A stretch of 64,000 nucleotides of DNA from the NCBI GenBank assembly GCA_046329235.1, contig JAXLVA010000001.1:1240001-1304000 (forward strand), given 5' to 3'. Below are positions 46,924 to 55,847 of this stretch, in pieces (the first letter of the stretch is position 1; every line of letters starts with the position of its first letter). The position numbers were made by a program, and so were the translations under genes. This stretch comes from JALONH01 sp046329235. Lineage in GTDB: Bacteria > Bacteroidota > Bacteroidia > Cytophagales > Cytophagaceae. A model generated the notes under the pieces. It worked only from the letters and a program-made list of their open reading frames with translations. It was not told the origin of the DNA and made no database searches.

Positions 46924-48202
46924 GTTGCTTCCAATCAATTTCACCCAATAGGTACAAACTTCCTCCTACCCAAATCACGTCACCTTTAGCGGATTGTTTT
47001 ATAGCAGATTGTATGGCTGCATTTACATCATCATAACAATCTCCCTGGATAGAATAAGCTGCCGCACTTGCTTTTAACTTATCTGCAGGCATAGCGCGCT
47101 GCGTATGGGCGGCACAAAAATAATACTTTGCATCCGGTATTAATAATGGAAGTATTTTATTTATGTCTTTATCGGAAGAAAAGCCTAAAATAATGTGTTT
47201 ATTGGCTTGAAAGCCCTTCAAAACCATCATAGCTTCTTTTATACCGTCTTCATTATGAGCGGCATCTTGAATAACCTTGGGGCTTTTTCGCATTTCTTGC
47301 CAACGACCTTGAAATCCGGTCAACGTATAAACATCCTTACACGCCAATTTTAAAACATCCCAAGATAATTTCTTAAATGATTTTTTCAGTTGAGCATATA
47401 ATGTTACTACCCCCTTCAGATTCTTACTCTGATAGTTCCCTTTTAATGCTAAATCAACGTCGCTTAATACTAATTGATTCTTCATTGAAATATTGAACAA
47501 GCCATTATCTATTGCTTCTATTTCACATTCATCAGAAGCAAAAACAAAAGGCGCATTTTCCTTCGTAGCTTTTGCCGTAAATACTCGATCAGCAATGGCT
47601 TGACGTTCACTTATAACTACCGGAGTTGCCGACTTAATAATCCCTGCTTTTTCAAAGGCTATATCTGATATACTATTCCCTAAAAAGTGGGTATGATCTA
47701 AACCTATATTTGTAATCAAACAGGCAACAGGACTTATGATATTGGTAGCATCTAACCTACCCCCCAATCCTGTTTCGATAATAGCGACATCTACCTTCTC
47801 TTTTTCAAAATACTGAAATGCTAACATGGTGGTTAACTCAAAGAAAGATGCAGGAATAGTTAAGTTCATTGATTGAACCAACTCCACAAATTCAACTACC
47901 TTTTTCTTAGGTACAGTAAGACCATTGATTTTTATTCGTTCACAAAAATCAAAAATATGGGGCGAAGTATACAAACCTACTTTATAACCTGCTTGATGAA
48001 ATGCGGCAGCTAATAAGTGTGCAGAACTACCCTTACCGTTTGTACCGGCAATATGAATTGTTTTGAGTTTTTTATGAGGATGATTAAATAAAGAAGACAA
48101 AGCTTCGACATTACCCAATCCGGGTTTGTATGCTAAATCACCATTGCGTTCATACGCAGGGAAAGCATTGAACAAATAATCGATTGACTCTTGATATGTC
48201 AA
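46916..48202 (-). CDS. folC: Bifunctional folylpolyglutamate synthase/dihydrofolate synthase
   Basis: A 428-residue Mur-ligase-type enzyme that joins glutamate to dihydropteroate or folates. The P-loop is IHIAGTNGKGSSAHLLA (about 49-65), followed by SPHIFDFCERIKING, ETGLGGRLDATN, NIGLDHTHFLG and DAAHNEDGIKEAM in the C-terminal domain. It sits between tonB and trmB on the same strand with short gaps or overlap. Together with folA and fmt the window holds three folate-related genes, though in different operons. Confidence 0.95.
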   Translation of the reverse strand: MTYQESIDYLFNAFPAYERNGDLAYKPGLGNVEALSSLFNHPHKKLKTIHIAGTNGKGSSAHLLAAAFHQAGYKVGLYTSPHIFDFCERIKINGLTVPKKKVVEFVELVQSMNLTIPASFFELTTMLAFQYFEKEKVDVAIIETGLGGRLDATNIISPVACLITNIGLDHTHFLGNSISDIAFEKAGIIKSATPVVISERQAIADRVFTAKATKENAPFVFASDECEIEAIDNGLFNISMKNQLVLSDVDLALKGNYQSKNLKGVVTLYAQLKKSFKKLSWDVLKLACKDVYTLTGFQGRWQEMRKSPKVIQDAAHNEDGIKEAMMVLKGFQANKHIILGFSSDKDINKILPLLIPDAKYYFCAAHTQRAMPADKLKASAAAYSIQGDCYDDVNAAIQSAIKQSAKGDVIWVGGSLYLLGEIDWKQHG

Positions 48203-48220
48203 TACAGTAAGAAATTAAAA

Positions 48221-49033
48221 TTAATACGTTTTCTTGATATTAAAAGTAACAAATCCGGAAGAGCTAGGTGCCACATTGGATCCATTAGGTTCAAACTCGG
48301 CAGTCCATAAAAGTTTTTTATACTGCTCTACTAATGCTGGCGACATAGAAGTACTTTCCAATTGAATAGAAATAATCTGCCCATCCTCATCTACTTTAAT
48401 TTTAAAAACAATGGTACCTTCTTCTGTCGTAGTACTTGGCAACGAAGGTTTTTTTCTCCATCTCCAACCGGATAAACTTAAGCCATCTCCGGTACCACCG
48501 GCTCCTGTTCCACCAGTACCTGCTCCATTATTACCATAATAGTTTTTGGAATTTGTTGTACCATCCACACTACCTTGATTACCTGTAGTACCTGTTACCC
48601 CATCCCCTGGATTAGGTTTCATCATACTATTCGGATTCGGCTTCTGCTGTGTTTGCTGAGTCGTCTGTTGGGTAGTTTGTGTTGTCTGAGTGGTTTGGGT
48701 ATTATTAGTTGTTTGTTTTACGACATGCTCGGAAGGCATAGTAGTATTTACAGGTGTAGTAGGGTCACTAGGCGTTTCTACCGGTGTTGGCTCCTGTGGT
48801 GTTGTTTCTGCAGTAGTAGATGGATCGGAGGCTGGATCCATACTATTATTATCTCCGCTACCTGTAGCGTTTAAACCAAAATTCAATTCAATCCCAGGCA
48901 TTCCCGGTGTTGGAGGATCTGGCTGTCTCCATACTACCAACCATAAAAACAACAATAACAACAAGGCATGAATTACAGCAGATGTAATAAATGCTTTGCG
49001 GTCGTTAACTTGTTGTTCGTGCTTAGTTAGCAT
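48221..49033 (-). CDS. tonB: TonB-family energy transducer
   Basis: A 270-residue protein with an N-terminal cytoplasmic stub, one transmembrane helix (about 16-35, AVIHALLLLLFLWLVVW), a long low-complexity linker and a C-terminal TonB-like domain (IVFKIKVDEDGQIISIQLE, LVEQYKKLLW, VTFNIKK). The linker is unusual: instead of Pro-Lys/Pro-Glu runs it has Thr-Gln repeats (TQTTQTTQTTQQTTQQTQQ at about 108-126), then a Gly-rich part. It follows exbD by five bases, so exbB-exbD-tonB form one unit powering outer-membrane receptors or envelope mechanics. Confidence 0.82.
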   Translation of the reverse strand: MLTKHEQQVNDRKAFITSAVIHALLLLLFLWLVVWRQPDPPTPGMPGIELNFGLNATGSGDNNSMDPASDPSTTAETTPQEPTPVETPSDPTTPVNTTMPSEHVVKQTTNNTQTTQTTQTTQQTTQQTQQKPNPNSMMKPNPGDGVTGTTGNQGSVDGTTNSKNYYGNNGAGTGGTGAGGTGDGLSLSGWRWRKKPSLPSTTTEEGTIVFKIKVDEDGQIISIQLESTSMSPALVEQYKKLLWTAEFEPNGSNVAPSSSGFVTFNIKKTY

Positions 49034-49038
49034 ATGTT

Positions 49039-49440
49039 TTATTTTTCAGTTACAGTGGCTAAAGAAACCTTTGCACCTAAGCTATTCGCTATACTTGCTA
49101 CTTTCACAAAGTATTCTGTAGGTACATCTTTATCAACGTGTAATACTAAATATTTATTATCAGAGACACCTGCTAATGCTACTTTTAAATCACCCTCTAA
49201 CGAAGTTAGATTGGTTTCTTTATTACCTATAAAATAACGTAAATCCTTAGATATAGTAACAGTGACTTCTGTGGATGCTGAGTTTACTTCTTTGGAAGTT
49301 GAAGGCAAACTTACAGGCAATGCAGAAGGAGTAACAAAGGTAGACGTCAACAAGAAGAATATAAGCAATAGAAATACTAAGTCGGTCATGGACGACATGT
49401 TGAACTCAGTGGTAATTCTATTTCTACGTTTTAACTGCAT
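49039..49440 (-). CDS. exbD: ExbD/TolR family biopolymer transport protein
   Basis: A 133-residue protein with a short cytoplasmic N-terminus, a transmembrane helix (about 19-39) beginning with the key Asp (MSSMTDLVFLLLIFFLL, Asp19 or thereabouts) that carries protons in ExbD/TolR, and a periplasmic domain (VTVTISKDLRYFIGN, VLHVDKDVPTEYFVKV). It lies between exbB and tonB, ten and five bases away. Confidence 0.93.
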   Translation of the reverse strand: MQLKRRNRITTEFNMSSMTDLVFLLLIFFLLTSTFVTPSALPVSLPSTSKEVNSASTEVTVTISKDLRYFIGNKETNLTSLEGDLKVALAGVSDNKYLVLHVDKDVPTEYFVKVASIANSLGAKVSLATVTEK

Positions 49441-49450
49441 CGACGTCGAA

Positions 49451-50140
49451 TTATTTATTAGGTTGTTGTAATAACTCTAAGAACTCGATAGAAGCGTATT
49501 CCATTTGGTGAATGATACGTTGTACTTTACCAACTAAGAAGTTATAACTAGCTAAAGCAATAATACCAACTACTAGACCGGCAACGGTAGTCACCATCGC
49601 TTCATACATACCGGCAGATAATAACTTAGGAGAAATCGTACCTTCCTCCTGTGCAATAGCAATGAAAGCTTGAATCATACCTGTTACGGTACCTAAGAAT
49701 CCTAGCATAGGTGCTAAACCTGCAATAGAGGCTAACCATGCTAAGTTCTTCTCCAGATTATATAATTCAATTTTACCTACGTTTTCAATTGAAGCTTCAA
49801 TGTTACTTAAAGGAGACCCAATTTTAGAAAGACCTTTATTAATCATACGAGCAAAAGGAGTTTTAACTGTCTCACAATGCATCATAGCTGATTTTAAATC
49901 ACCTTCCATAACATAGCCCTTAATTTTCTCCAAGAAACCTTGAGGGTCTTTATCATATTTTATGTAGGATAAATAACGTTCTACTAATAAGAATATCGAA
50001 ACAAACGATAGTAAAAAAATAGGAATCATAATCCAACCACCGGCTTGGATTAATGACCATAAAGTAATTTCATTAACTGCTTCTGTCGCTTCTGTTGCAA
50101 CAGCTGCACCATCTGTTGTGGTAATTTGTAATAAGTTCAT
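49451..50140 (-). CDS. exbB: MotA/TolQ/ExbB family proton channel protein
   Basis: A 229-residue inner-membrane protein with three helices (about 30-50, 135-160 and 175-200). The family core is seen in LASIAGLAPMLGFLGTVTGMI and EAMVTTVAGLVVGIIALASY. With ExbD it forms the proton-driven motor for TonB. An Ala/Thr-rich segment precedes the first helix. It starts nine bases after the HU/SPOR gene, suggesting cotranscription with envelope and division-linked proteins upstream. Confidence 0.93.
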   Translation of the reverse strand: MNLLQITTTDGAAVATEATEAVNEITLWSLIQAGGWIMIPIFLLSFVSIFLLVERYLSYIKYDKDPQGFLEKIKGYVMEGDLKSAMMHCETVKTPFARMINKGLSKIGSPLSNIEASIENVGKIELYNLEKNLAWLASIAGLAPMLGFLGTVTGMIQAFIAIAQEEGTISPKLLSAGMYEAMVTTVAGLVVGIIALASYNFLVGKVQRIIHQMEYASIEFLELLQQPNK

Positions 50141-50149
50141 TGAGATTTA

Positions 50150-51163
50150 TTAAAACTTTTTAATCCAAATGCTTTCGCCTAAATCACTAACGAAATCTTT
50201 TCGTTTTTCTTTTGCGCTTTCTTTGGAATCGAAATCACCTACGGTGACCATATAAAAACCTTTGGAATCAACATCATGTTTCACTACATCATATCCCTTA
50301 GCTTGTAATGAAGATGTCAACTTAGTTGCATTAGATTCTTCTTTAAATGCACCAATAACAATGGAGAAGTTACCGGAGGAAACTTGGGATAGAGAAGCGT
50401 CTGAAACAGGTTGCTCCATATTCATTTCCATCACATTATCTTCTGTTTCAACCACGCTATTGACTGAATCGATATTATTTAAAACAACTTCCTCTATTGC
50501 TTGATTTTCCTCCGTTTGAATAACCGTCTCACTACCAAACAAGGAATCAAAATTATATCCTGCTACTTGAATTTCCGGATTTTGCTTCATTAAAAACAAT
50601 CCGGCTCCCAATAATATAAAGACAGGAGCCACAAAAGCTATAACCTTCCATGCTCCGTTTCCGGAAGTTTCCTCTTTTTCTTTATTACTATCTTCAGTCT
50701 TTTTAGATTGAGTTTTTCTCGTTGACTCCATAGGTTTAGGTGTTCTTTCTATAGGTTTAAAAACTAATTCAGGTAACCCAAATGTATCAGAAGTAACAAA
50801 CGATCTCATCTCAGGCACAAACTCAACACTTCCCGAGTCATTCATAAAAAACCTTCCAATCTGATCAATAGCATGAGACTTACTGGTCTTCAAATTATTA
50901 TTGACCATCTGAACCCATTGATTAATTGATTGGATAGCTTCTGAAAAGGTAATTGATTCCTCAACAGCGATAAATGACGCTAACAAACCATCATTTACCT
51001 TTACTTGGCTGTTAAAACCTAAAGTTTTTCCCGGAGGTAAAAATTTATGCGTAATTGGGTGTATTTCCGCAGATATGGTTTGTACCAATAAGGCACCCCA
51101 TCCCGGAATTATCACACAATCCTGATTATCAAGGAGTTCTTTAATATATCTTTCTATATTCAT
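50150..51163 (-). CDS. HU-CCDC81 and SPOR domain membrane protein
   Basis: A 337-residue protein with an unusual layout. Residues about 1-130 match the HU-CCDC81 pair of domains found in Bacteroidota (ERYIKELLDNQDCVIIPGWG, DGLLASFIAVEESITF, DQIGRFFMNDSG). A Lys-rich linker and a transmembrane helix (about 173-190, VIAFVAPVFILLGAGLFLM) follow, then an acidic periplasmic linker and a C-terminal SPOR domain (about 262-337, NFSIVIGAFKEESNATKL). SPOR domains bind denuded glycan at division sites. The cytoplasmic HU-like part could touch DNA or another partner. It lies between an outer-membrane barrel gene and exbB. Confidence 0.85.
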   Translation of the reverse strand: MNIERYIKELLDNQDCVIIPGWGALLVQTISAEIHPITHKFLPPGKTLGFNSQVKVNDGLLASFIAVEESITFSEAIQSINQWVQMVNNNLKTSKSHAIDQIGRFFMNDSGSVEFVPEMRSFVTSDTFGLPELVFKPIERTPKPMESTRKTQSKKTEDSNKEKEETSGNGAWKVIAFVAPVFILLGAGLFLMKQNPEIQVAGYNFDSLFGSETVIQTEENQAIEEVVLNNIDSVNSVVETEDNVMEMNMEQPVSDASLSQVSSGNFSIVIGAFKEESNATKLTSSLQAKGYDVVKHDVDSKGFYMVTVGDFDSKESAKEKRKDFVSDLGESIWIKKF

Positions 51164-52789
51164 CTAGAAACTATACGTTAATCCAGCTAAAACGTTGACA
51201 CTCTTATTGGTATAATAAAGGTAACGTTGGTATTTCTGTGCTAATATATTATTTAATTCGATAAATGCAGAAAAATCTGAGGAGAATCTATAATCTACCT
51301 TCAAACTCAAATCTATAATATCTTTCAAATCCACCACGGTATTGGACTCCCTATTCCATCCATTAAGCCCACCGATATAGTACAATTCCGAATTAACTAA
51401 TATCTTATTCGATGCATTATATGACACCCCGGCAGTTCCTATAAATGATGGGCGGTGCCATGCTTTGGCTACGTTATCTGTAGTCCATTTATTAAACTCT
51501 GCTGATGCGTATGCTCTCCATTTTGACGACATATCATAAAACAATTGTCCCTTCAACGCAAACAAGTTTGTATTCCCATTATCATAAATCACTTCAAAGC
51601 GACTAGAATCTGTTACACTATTCGTAAAGAAGAATTGATTTTTATAGCTCGCATATTGAAGTTGAGCTGAGTAATTTACCTTCTTACTTAAATTGCCTTT
51701 CGCCCCTGCATAAAACTCGATGGTATTGTTCGTATGAGCAATCACAGGGTTAGCACCTAAATATGGGTTAGCTTGTACTAAAGTACGATAGGTATTTTTC
51801 TGCATCTCCCCTCCTAACCCAACAAACAATGTTAATTTATTAGGCTGAAGAAAATAATCTAATCTACCATAAGGATACAAATGTACACCATCCGAGCCTT
51901 TTAAAGTATCTGAAGAATAATTAACAGTTGCTCCCACCTTTAACACATACTCTTCTTTAGTAATCTTATAAATTGGCTTAAATGTAAAAAGGGCTCTATT
52001 CAATGATGCACTATCTGATTTAGCAACATAAGACAAAGAGGATTCTAACAATACACTTCGCTCGTCGTTTACTTTATAAGCGCCATTCCCATTCCACAAA
52101 ATCTCTAACTCGGAAGCCTTAGAAGTTGTATTTAAATAAAACAGATCTAATCCTGTACCATAGTTGAATACTTTACCCACTTGTATTTTCTTAGTAGAAA
52201 TTCCACCGTGAATTAATTGATAGATTTGCTTAATCGTATCCTTATCTACATCTATATCTTGAGGCAACCCATAATAAAAATATTTATTACGGCTATAAGA
52301 AACATGGGAACTCCAACTATTTACTTTTCCATAACGAGAACCAAACACTTCCAGTAATTGCTGTGCATTACCTGAATTATTCAATACTCCTTTTGATGAA
52401 GAATAATGTTTTAGATGTGCTCCATAACTCCAAGTCTTAGATCGTTTGTTATGAAAATACGCATCCACAAAAGGAGTATTATAATTGCCATAACCCACCT
52501 TTACATAGTTTCCATAAAGCGGATTCAAAGAATCATCCGGCATTTTGGGAATCGCTACTTTTGCATCAAATCGTGGGGGATTAATAGTATAATCTTTAGT
52601 ATCGTAGGATTGAGACTTAACATCCGGCACCGGTTGAACATCACTATTTTGTTCGAAGAAACGATTGGCAGGTTGTAATTCTAAATTTCCAACAACTACC
52701 ACATCGAAGGTTGCATCTTGTACAGAACCTTGTTGTGCATACACAGTTACTCCGCATAGAAGCAATAGTAAGATGAATAACTTATTCAT
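51164..52789 (-). CDS. Outer-membrane beta-barrel protein (TonB-receptor-like barrel without plug)
   Basis: A 541-residue exported protein: signal peptide ending near VYAQQ, a short linker, then alternating amphipathic strands to the C-terminus (VKVGYGNYNTPFVDAYFHN, WSSHVSYSRNKYFYYGL, LTLFVGLGGEMQKNTYR, final VNVLAGLTYSF). It resembles the barrel part of TonB-dependent receptors but no plug or TonB box is evident. ATG 52789 overlaps the end of the TPR gene by eight bases; a GTG three codons upstream is possible. A GGAGGG lies upstream of the ATG inside Gly codons of the TPR gene. It probably works with the neighbouring TPR protein. Confidence 0.82.
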   Translation of the reverse strand: MNKLFILLLLLCGVTVYAQQGSVQDATFDVVVVGNLELQPANRFFEQNSDVQPVPDVKSQSYDTKDYTINPPRFDAKVAIPKMPDDSLNPLYGNYVKVGYGNYNTPFVDAYFHNKRSKTWSYGAHLKHYSSSKGVLNNSGNAQQLLEVFGSRYGKVNSWSSHVSYSRNKYFYYGLPQDIDVDKDTIKQIYQLIHGGISTKKIQVGKVFNYGTGLDLFYLNTTSKASELEILWNGNGAYKVNDERSVLLESSLSYVAKSDSASLNRALFTFKPIYKITKEEYVLKVGATVNYSSDTLKGSDGVHLYPYGRLDYFLQPNKLTLFVGLGGEMQKNTYRTLVQANPYLGANPVIAHTNNTIEFYAGAKGNLSKKVNYSAQLQYASYKNQFFFTNSVTDSSRFEVIYDNGNTNLFALKGQLFYDMSSKWRAYASAEFNKWTTDNVAKAWHRPSFIGTAGVSYNASNKILVNSELYYIGGLNGWNRESNTVVDLKDIIDLSLKVDYRFSSDFSAFIELNNILAQKYQRYLYYTNKSVNVLAGLTYSF

Positions 52790-55700
52790 TTTTCCCACCC
52801 TCCACTGTAGTACCTTCTATTTCTTTTAAACGTTTTGCAGCCATTTCTTTAATCTCAGTATTTTTAGCTCCTGCAACGACAGATTTGAGTGTTTCTTTCG
52901 CTTGGAACATATCATTCAATGCTATATAGTTTTCAGCTATTAACAAGAACGACTTGCCGTACCAATAATCATAATTAAAGTAGATATTATTAAAATCATA
53001 CAAAGTCTCAATTGATGATTGATATTGTTTTTTATCGTATGAAATTTGAGCAAGTAAATAATGTGCCTCACAAGAGTTAATATCTTTAGCACCATTCAAG
53101 CAACTTAATAAAACATCTGAGGCTTGAACTAAGTCCCCTTTTTTATAATAAGACTTCCCTTGATACAATAATGCTTTGTTTTCCGCCTCCGGCGTGGAAG
53201 TTCCATTGGCAATTAAGTTTTGAGACACTTGAATACAAGAATCATATTTCTGTGTTTCATAATAAGACTCCATCAACCCATTCCAAGCATTTGACTTATC
53301 ACGTATGGTAGTAGCTACAGGCAACACTTTATTCCAGTACTGAATAGCATTTACATAATCCTTTTGCGTTGAATAGATTTCTGCTTGACGCGAAACAGCC
53401 TTTTTATAATACTGATCTTGTTTAGCTTCGATTTCTTTGTATTGACTTAATGCTTTGCCCCATTGGGAAGAACGGAAATAACAATCAGCTAATAAATAAG
53501 ATGCCTCTTTAACTTCTTCTTGATCCGGATAGCGATCTATAAACTTAACAAATGCATCGGCAGCCGCTGAATATTTCTCAGAACTATATAATCCTTTTGC
53601 ATTGCTATATTCAACATCCTTAAGTTTTGTATCCTTAGGATTCGCGTTTTGATATTTTGCTAATACATCAGAAAAATCACCTTCTTTACCTTGAATCTGA
53701 TAGATCTGCTGAATACTTAACAAAGCATTATATGCTTCAGGAGTAGTGGTATACTCCTCCATAATACGCATATTATCTGCAACTGCTTTGTCATATTCTT
53801 TTAAGTTATAATAAGCTATTCCTCTTTTTTGTAAAGCAATTACTTTATATCCTTTTGCATCTATAGGCTTATTGATTAATTGGGTATATTCACTGATAGC
53901 CGCTTGATATTTACGAGCATTCAAATCGATATCCCCTTTTTGAAGTAAACTTTTATCTACATAGATGGAAGTTGGATACTGAGATACTATTTGACCATAC
54001 AACTGATATGCCGCATCTTTTTTATCGGTAATATCCTGTATGGTGGCTGTTTGAAACAAAATATAATCCATACCTGAGGTCGCTTCTACTTTTGCTAAAT
54101 CGTAGTTTTTTATTGCTTCAGGGAATCGACGTGTTACAAAATACAAATCCGCCAATCGCAGTTGTGCATCAGCATAATATTTATCTTTCTTACCCTTCAA
54201 CTCAACCTTTTCCGTCAAATAGATTTTAAAATGCTTAATTGCCTTTTCCCAATCTTTCAAATAATAGTAGGAATAACCTATAGAATATTGTGCTTTATTG
54301 ACATTCTCATTTTCTAATCCGGAACCATAGTTAATTAATACTTCATAAGGAGTTAAAGACGCTTGATAATTCTTTAACATACTATATGACTCACCTTTCC
54401 AATATAAAGAATTAACATGTACCTGTTTGTCTAATGGGTATTTGGCAGACTTATCAAACATTTCAATAGCCCCATTATAATTAGCTTTATTAAACAGTTC
54501 TACTCCTTTGTAATAACAGATTCGTTGGTATGAAATATTTACACGCATACTTCTAACTTTCAAACCTTCAATAAACTGTATCGCATCATCAAAATCCCTT
54601 GACCCCATATAGGAATCCGTTAGCAATTCAACCGACTCTTGATATCTACTACCCTTTGGATATTGATCTAGATAAGATTTAAAAATCTTGGTTGCTTGAG
54701 AGAAACGACTAAGTTCGTAACTCACTTTACCATGCGTAAATAATGCTTCTTCTGAAATACCTAAATTGAAAGAGGATTTATAAGACATTTCCATTGCAGT
54801 AGCTGCAAGTGGCTTATCCCCTGATTTTAAATAACTCAAACCTAAAATATACGCGCTGCTTTGACCTAAAGAATCCTTATCAGAAGCCATATCCTTAAGC
54901 ATCTTTATCGACTGTGCATAATCTTCCGTTTTGTAAGCTGCGTATCCTATACGATATTTTATATCCGGTGTTAAACCTTTAGCACCAGTACTGGTTAGAT
55001 ACTCTTTGAATAAAGTATTTGCTTTAGCGAATTCTGAAGTAAAAAAATAACTATCTGCTAAAATCAATTTTACATCATTTGTATTAGGCCCTGCTAATTT
55101 CTTGTCTAAGACATTTTCCGCATAAGGAATTACGTCTTGATACTTTCCTTGTCGATAATAAATATTACATATTAATACCGGAACCAATTTAGCATAATCC
55201 GGATGTTCAGCAGACTTTTGTAAATCAACCAAAGCGCTATCGTACTCTCCCTTTTTAAACTCCAAATAACCGGCATAATAGTTAGCGGCATAAGTATATT
55301 TATGCTTTGCTGATTTACACTGATTAAAATTAGTTAATGCGTTATCAAAATCTTTTTTGGTTAAATAAGAATACCCCAGCTTGAAATAGGTTTCATTTTT
55401 CTCACTAGTAGATAAAGAGGTATAATCTGCTTTGGTAAAGTATTCGATGGCTTTATCGTAATTCTTATTGCGATAGAAAAAATTACCTACATCAAATCCT
55501 ACACGTCCGGCTTTTACATGTTCCGGATATTTCTCTAAGAATGAAACAAAACGATTTTCGGCATCATCATGAAATAACTCTAATGCGCAAACAGCACTAT
55601 AGTATTCCGCCTCCACCTTCCGAATATCATTTCCGGAAGACTGAATAAATAGCTCAAACATCTCCTGTGCAGAACCGTACTTTTCTTTATCATACAATTC

Positions 55701-55805
55701 CAATGCATCATAGAACAACCTGTCGGTTTGATTATGTGTAGCTGTATTTTGGGCATACAGAGCCGTACACATGATAAAACTAAGTAATACAATAATTTTC
55801 TTCAT
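52782..55805 (-). CDS. Large periplasmic TPR-repeat protein
   Basis: A 1007-residue protein with a signal peptide (ending near LYAQN) and about twenty tetratricopeptide-like repeats over nearly its full length (for example FFYRNKNYDKAIEYFTKADY, YYAGYLEFKKGEYDSALVDL, IAYYNLKEYDKAVADN, YYKKGDLVQASDVLL). TPR arrays form protein-binding superhelices. Position before a barrel protein and the SPOR/ExbB/ExbD/TonB genes suggests a periplasmic scaffold of an envelope complex. It lies 42 bases after holA. No catalytic domain is seen. Confidence 0.85.
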   Translation of the reverse strand: MKKIIVLLSFIMCTALYAQNTATHNQTDRLFYDALELYDKEKYGSAQEMFELFIQSSGNDIRKVEAEYYSAVCALELFHDDAENRFVSFLEKYPEHVKAGRVGFDVGNFFYRNKNYDKAIEYFTKADYTSLSTSEKNETYFKLGYSYLTKKDFDNALTNFNQCKSAKHKYTYAANYYAGYLEFKKGEYDSALVDLQKSAEHPDYAKLVPVLICNIYYRQGKYQDVIPYAENVLDKKLAGPNTNDVKLILADSYFFTSEFAKANTLFKEYLTSTGAKGLTPDIKYRIGYAAYKTEDYAQSIKMLKDMASDKDSLGQSSAYILGLSYLKSGDKPLAATAMEMSYKSSFNLGISEEALFTHGKVSYELSRFSQATKIFKSYLDQYPKGSRYQESVELLTDSYMGSRDFDDAIQFIEGLKVRSMRVNISYQRICYYKGVELFNKANYNGAIEMFDKSAKYPLDKQVHVNSLYWKGESYSMLKNYQASLTPYEVLINYGSGLENENVNKAQYSIGYSYYYLKDWEKAIKHFKIYLTEKVELKGKKDKYYADAQLRLADLYFVTRRFPEAIKNYDLAKVEATSGMDYILFQTATIQDITDKKDAAYQLYGQIVSQYPTSIYVDKSLLQKGDIDLNARKYQAAISEYTQLINKPIDAKGYKVIALQKRGIAYYNLKEYDKAVADNMRIMEEYTTTPEAYNALLSIQQIYQIQGKEGDFSDVLAKYQNANPKDTKLKDVEYSNAKGLYSSEKYSAAADAFVKFIDRYPDQEEVKEASYLLADCYFRSSQWGKALSQYKEIEAKQDQYYKKAVSRQAEIYSTQKDYVNAIQYWNKVLPVATTIRDKSNAWNGLMESYYETQKYDSCIQVSQNLIANGTSTPEAENKALLYQGKSYYKKGDLVQASDVLLSCLNGAKDINSCEAHYLLAQISYDKKQYQSSIETLYDFNNIYFNYDYWYGKSFLLIAENYIALNDMFQAKETLKSVVAGAKNTEIKEMAAKRLKEIEGTTVEGGKNE

Positions 55806-55847
55806 AACCTTGACTTAAGAACGAGTAGTCTTAATCGAATCTTATGT

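Noticed and set aside
46924..46944. Longer upstream starts for trmB, and likewise for gldA, holA, purB, efp-side HYC_CC_PP and others
   Set aside because: The extra residues come from TTG/GTG or ATG codons inside the upstream gene or promoter, and the shorter ATG starts match family N-termini.
52797..52803. GGAGGG before the barrel gene as a Shine-Dalgarno site
   Set aside because: It encodes Glu-Gly-Gly of the overlapping TPR protein, and Shine-Dalgarno sites are otherwise nearly absent in the window; coincidence is more likely.
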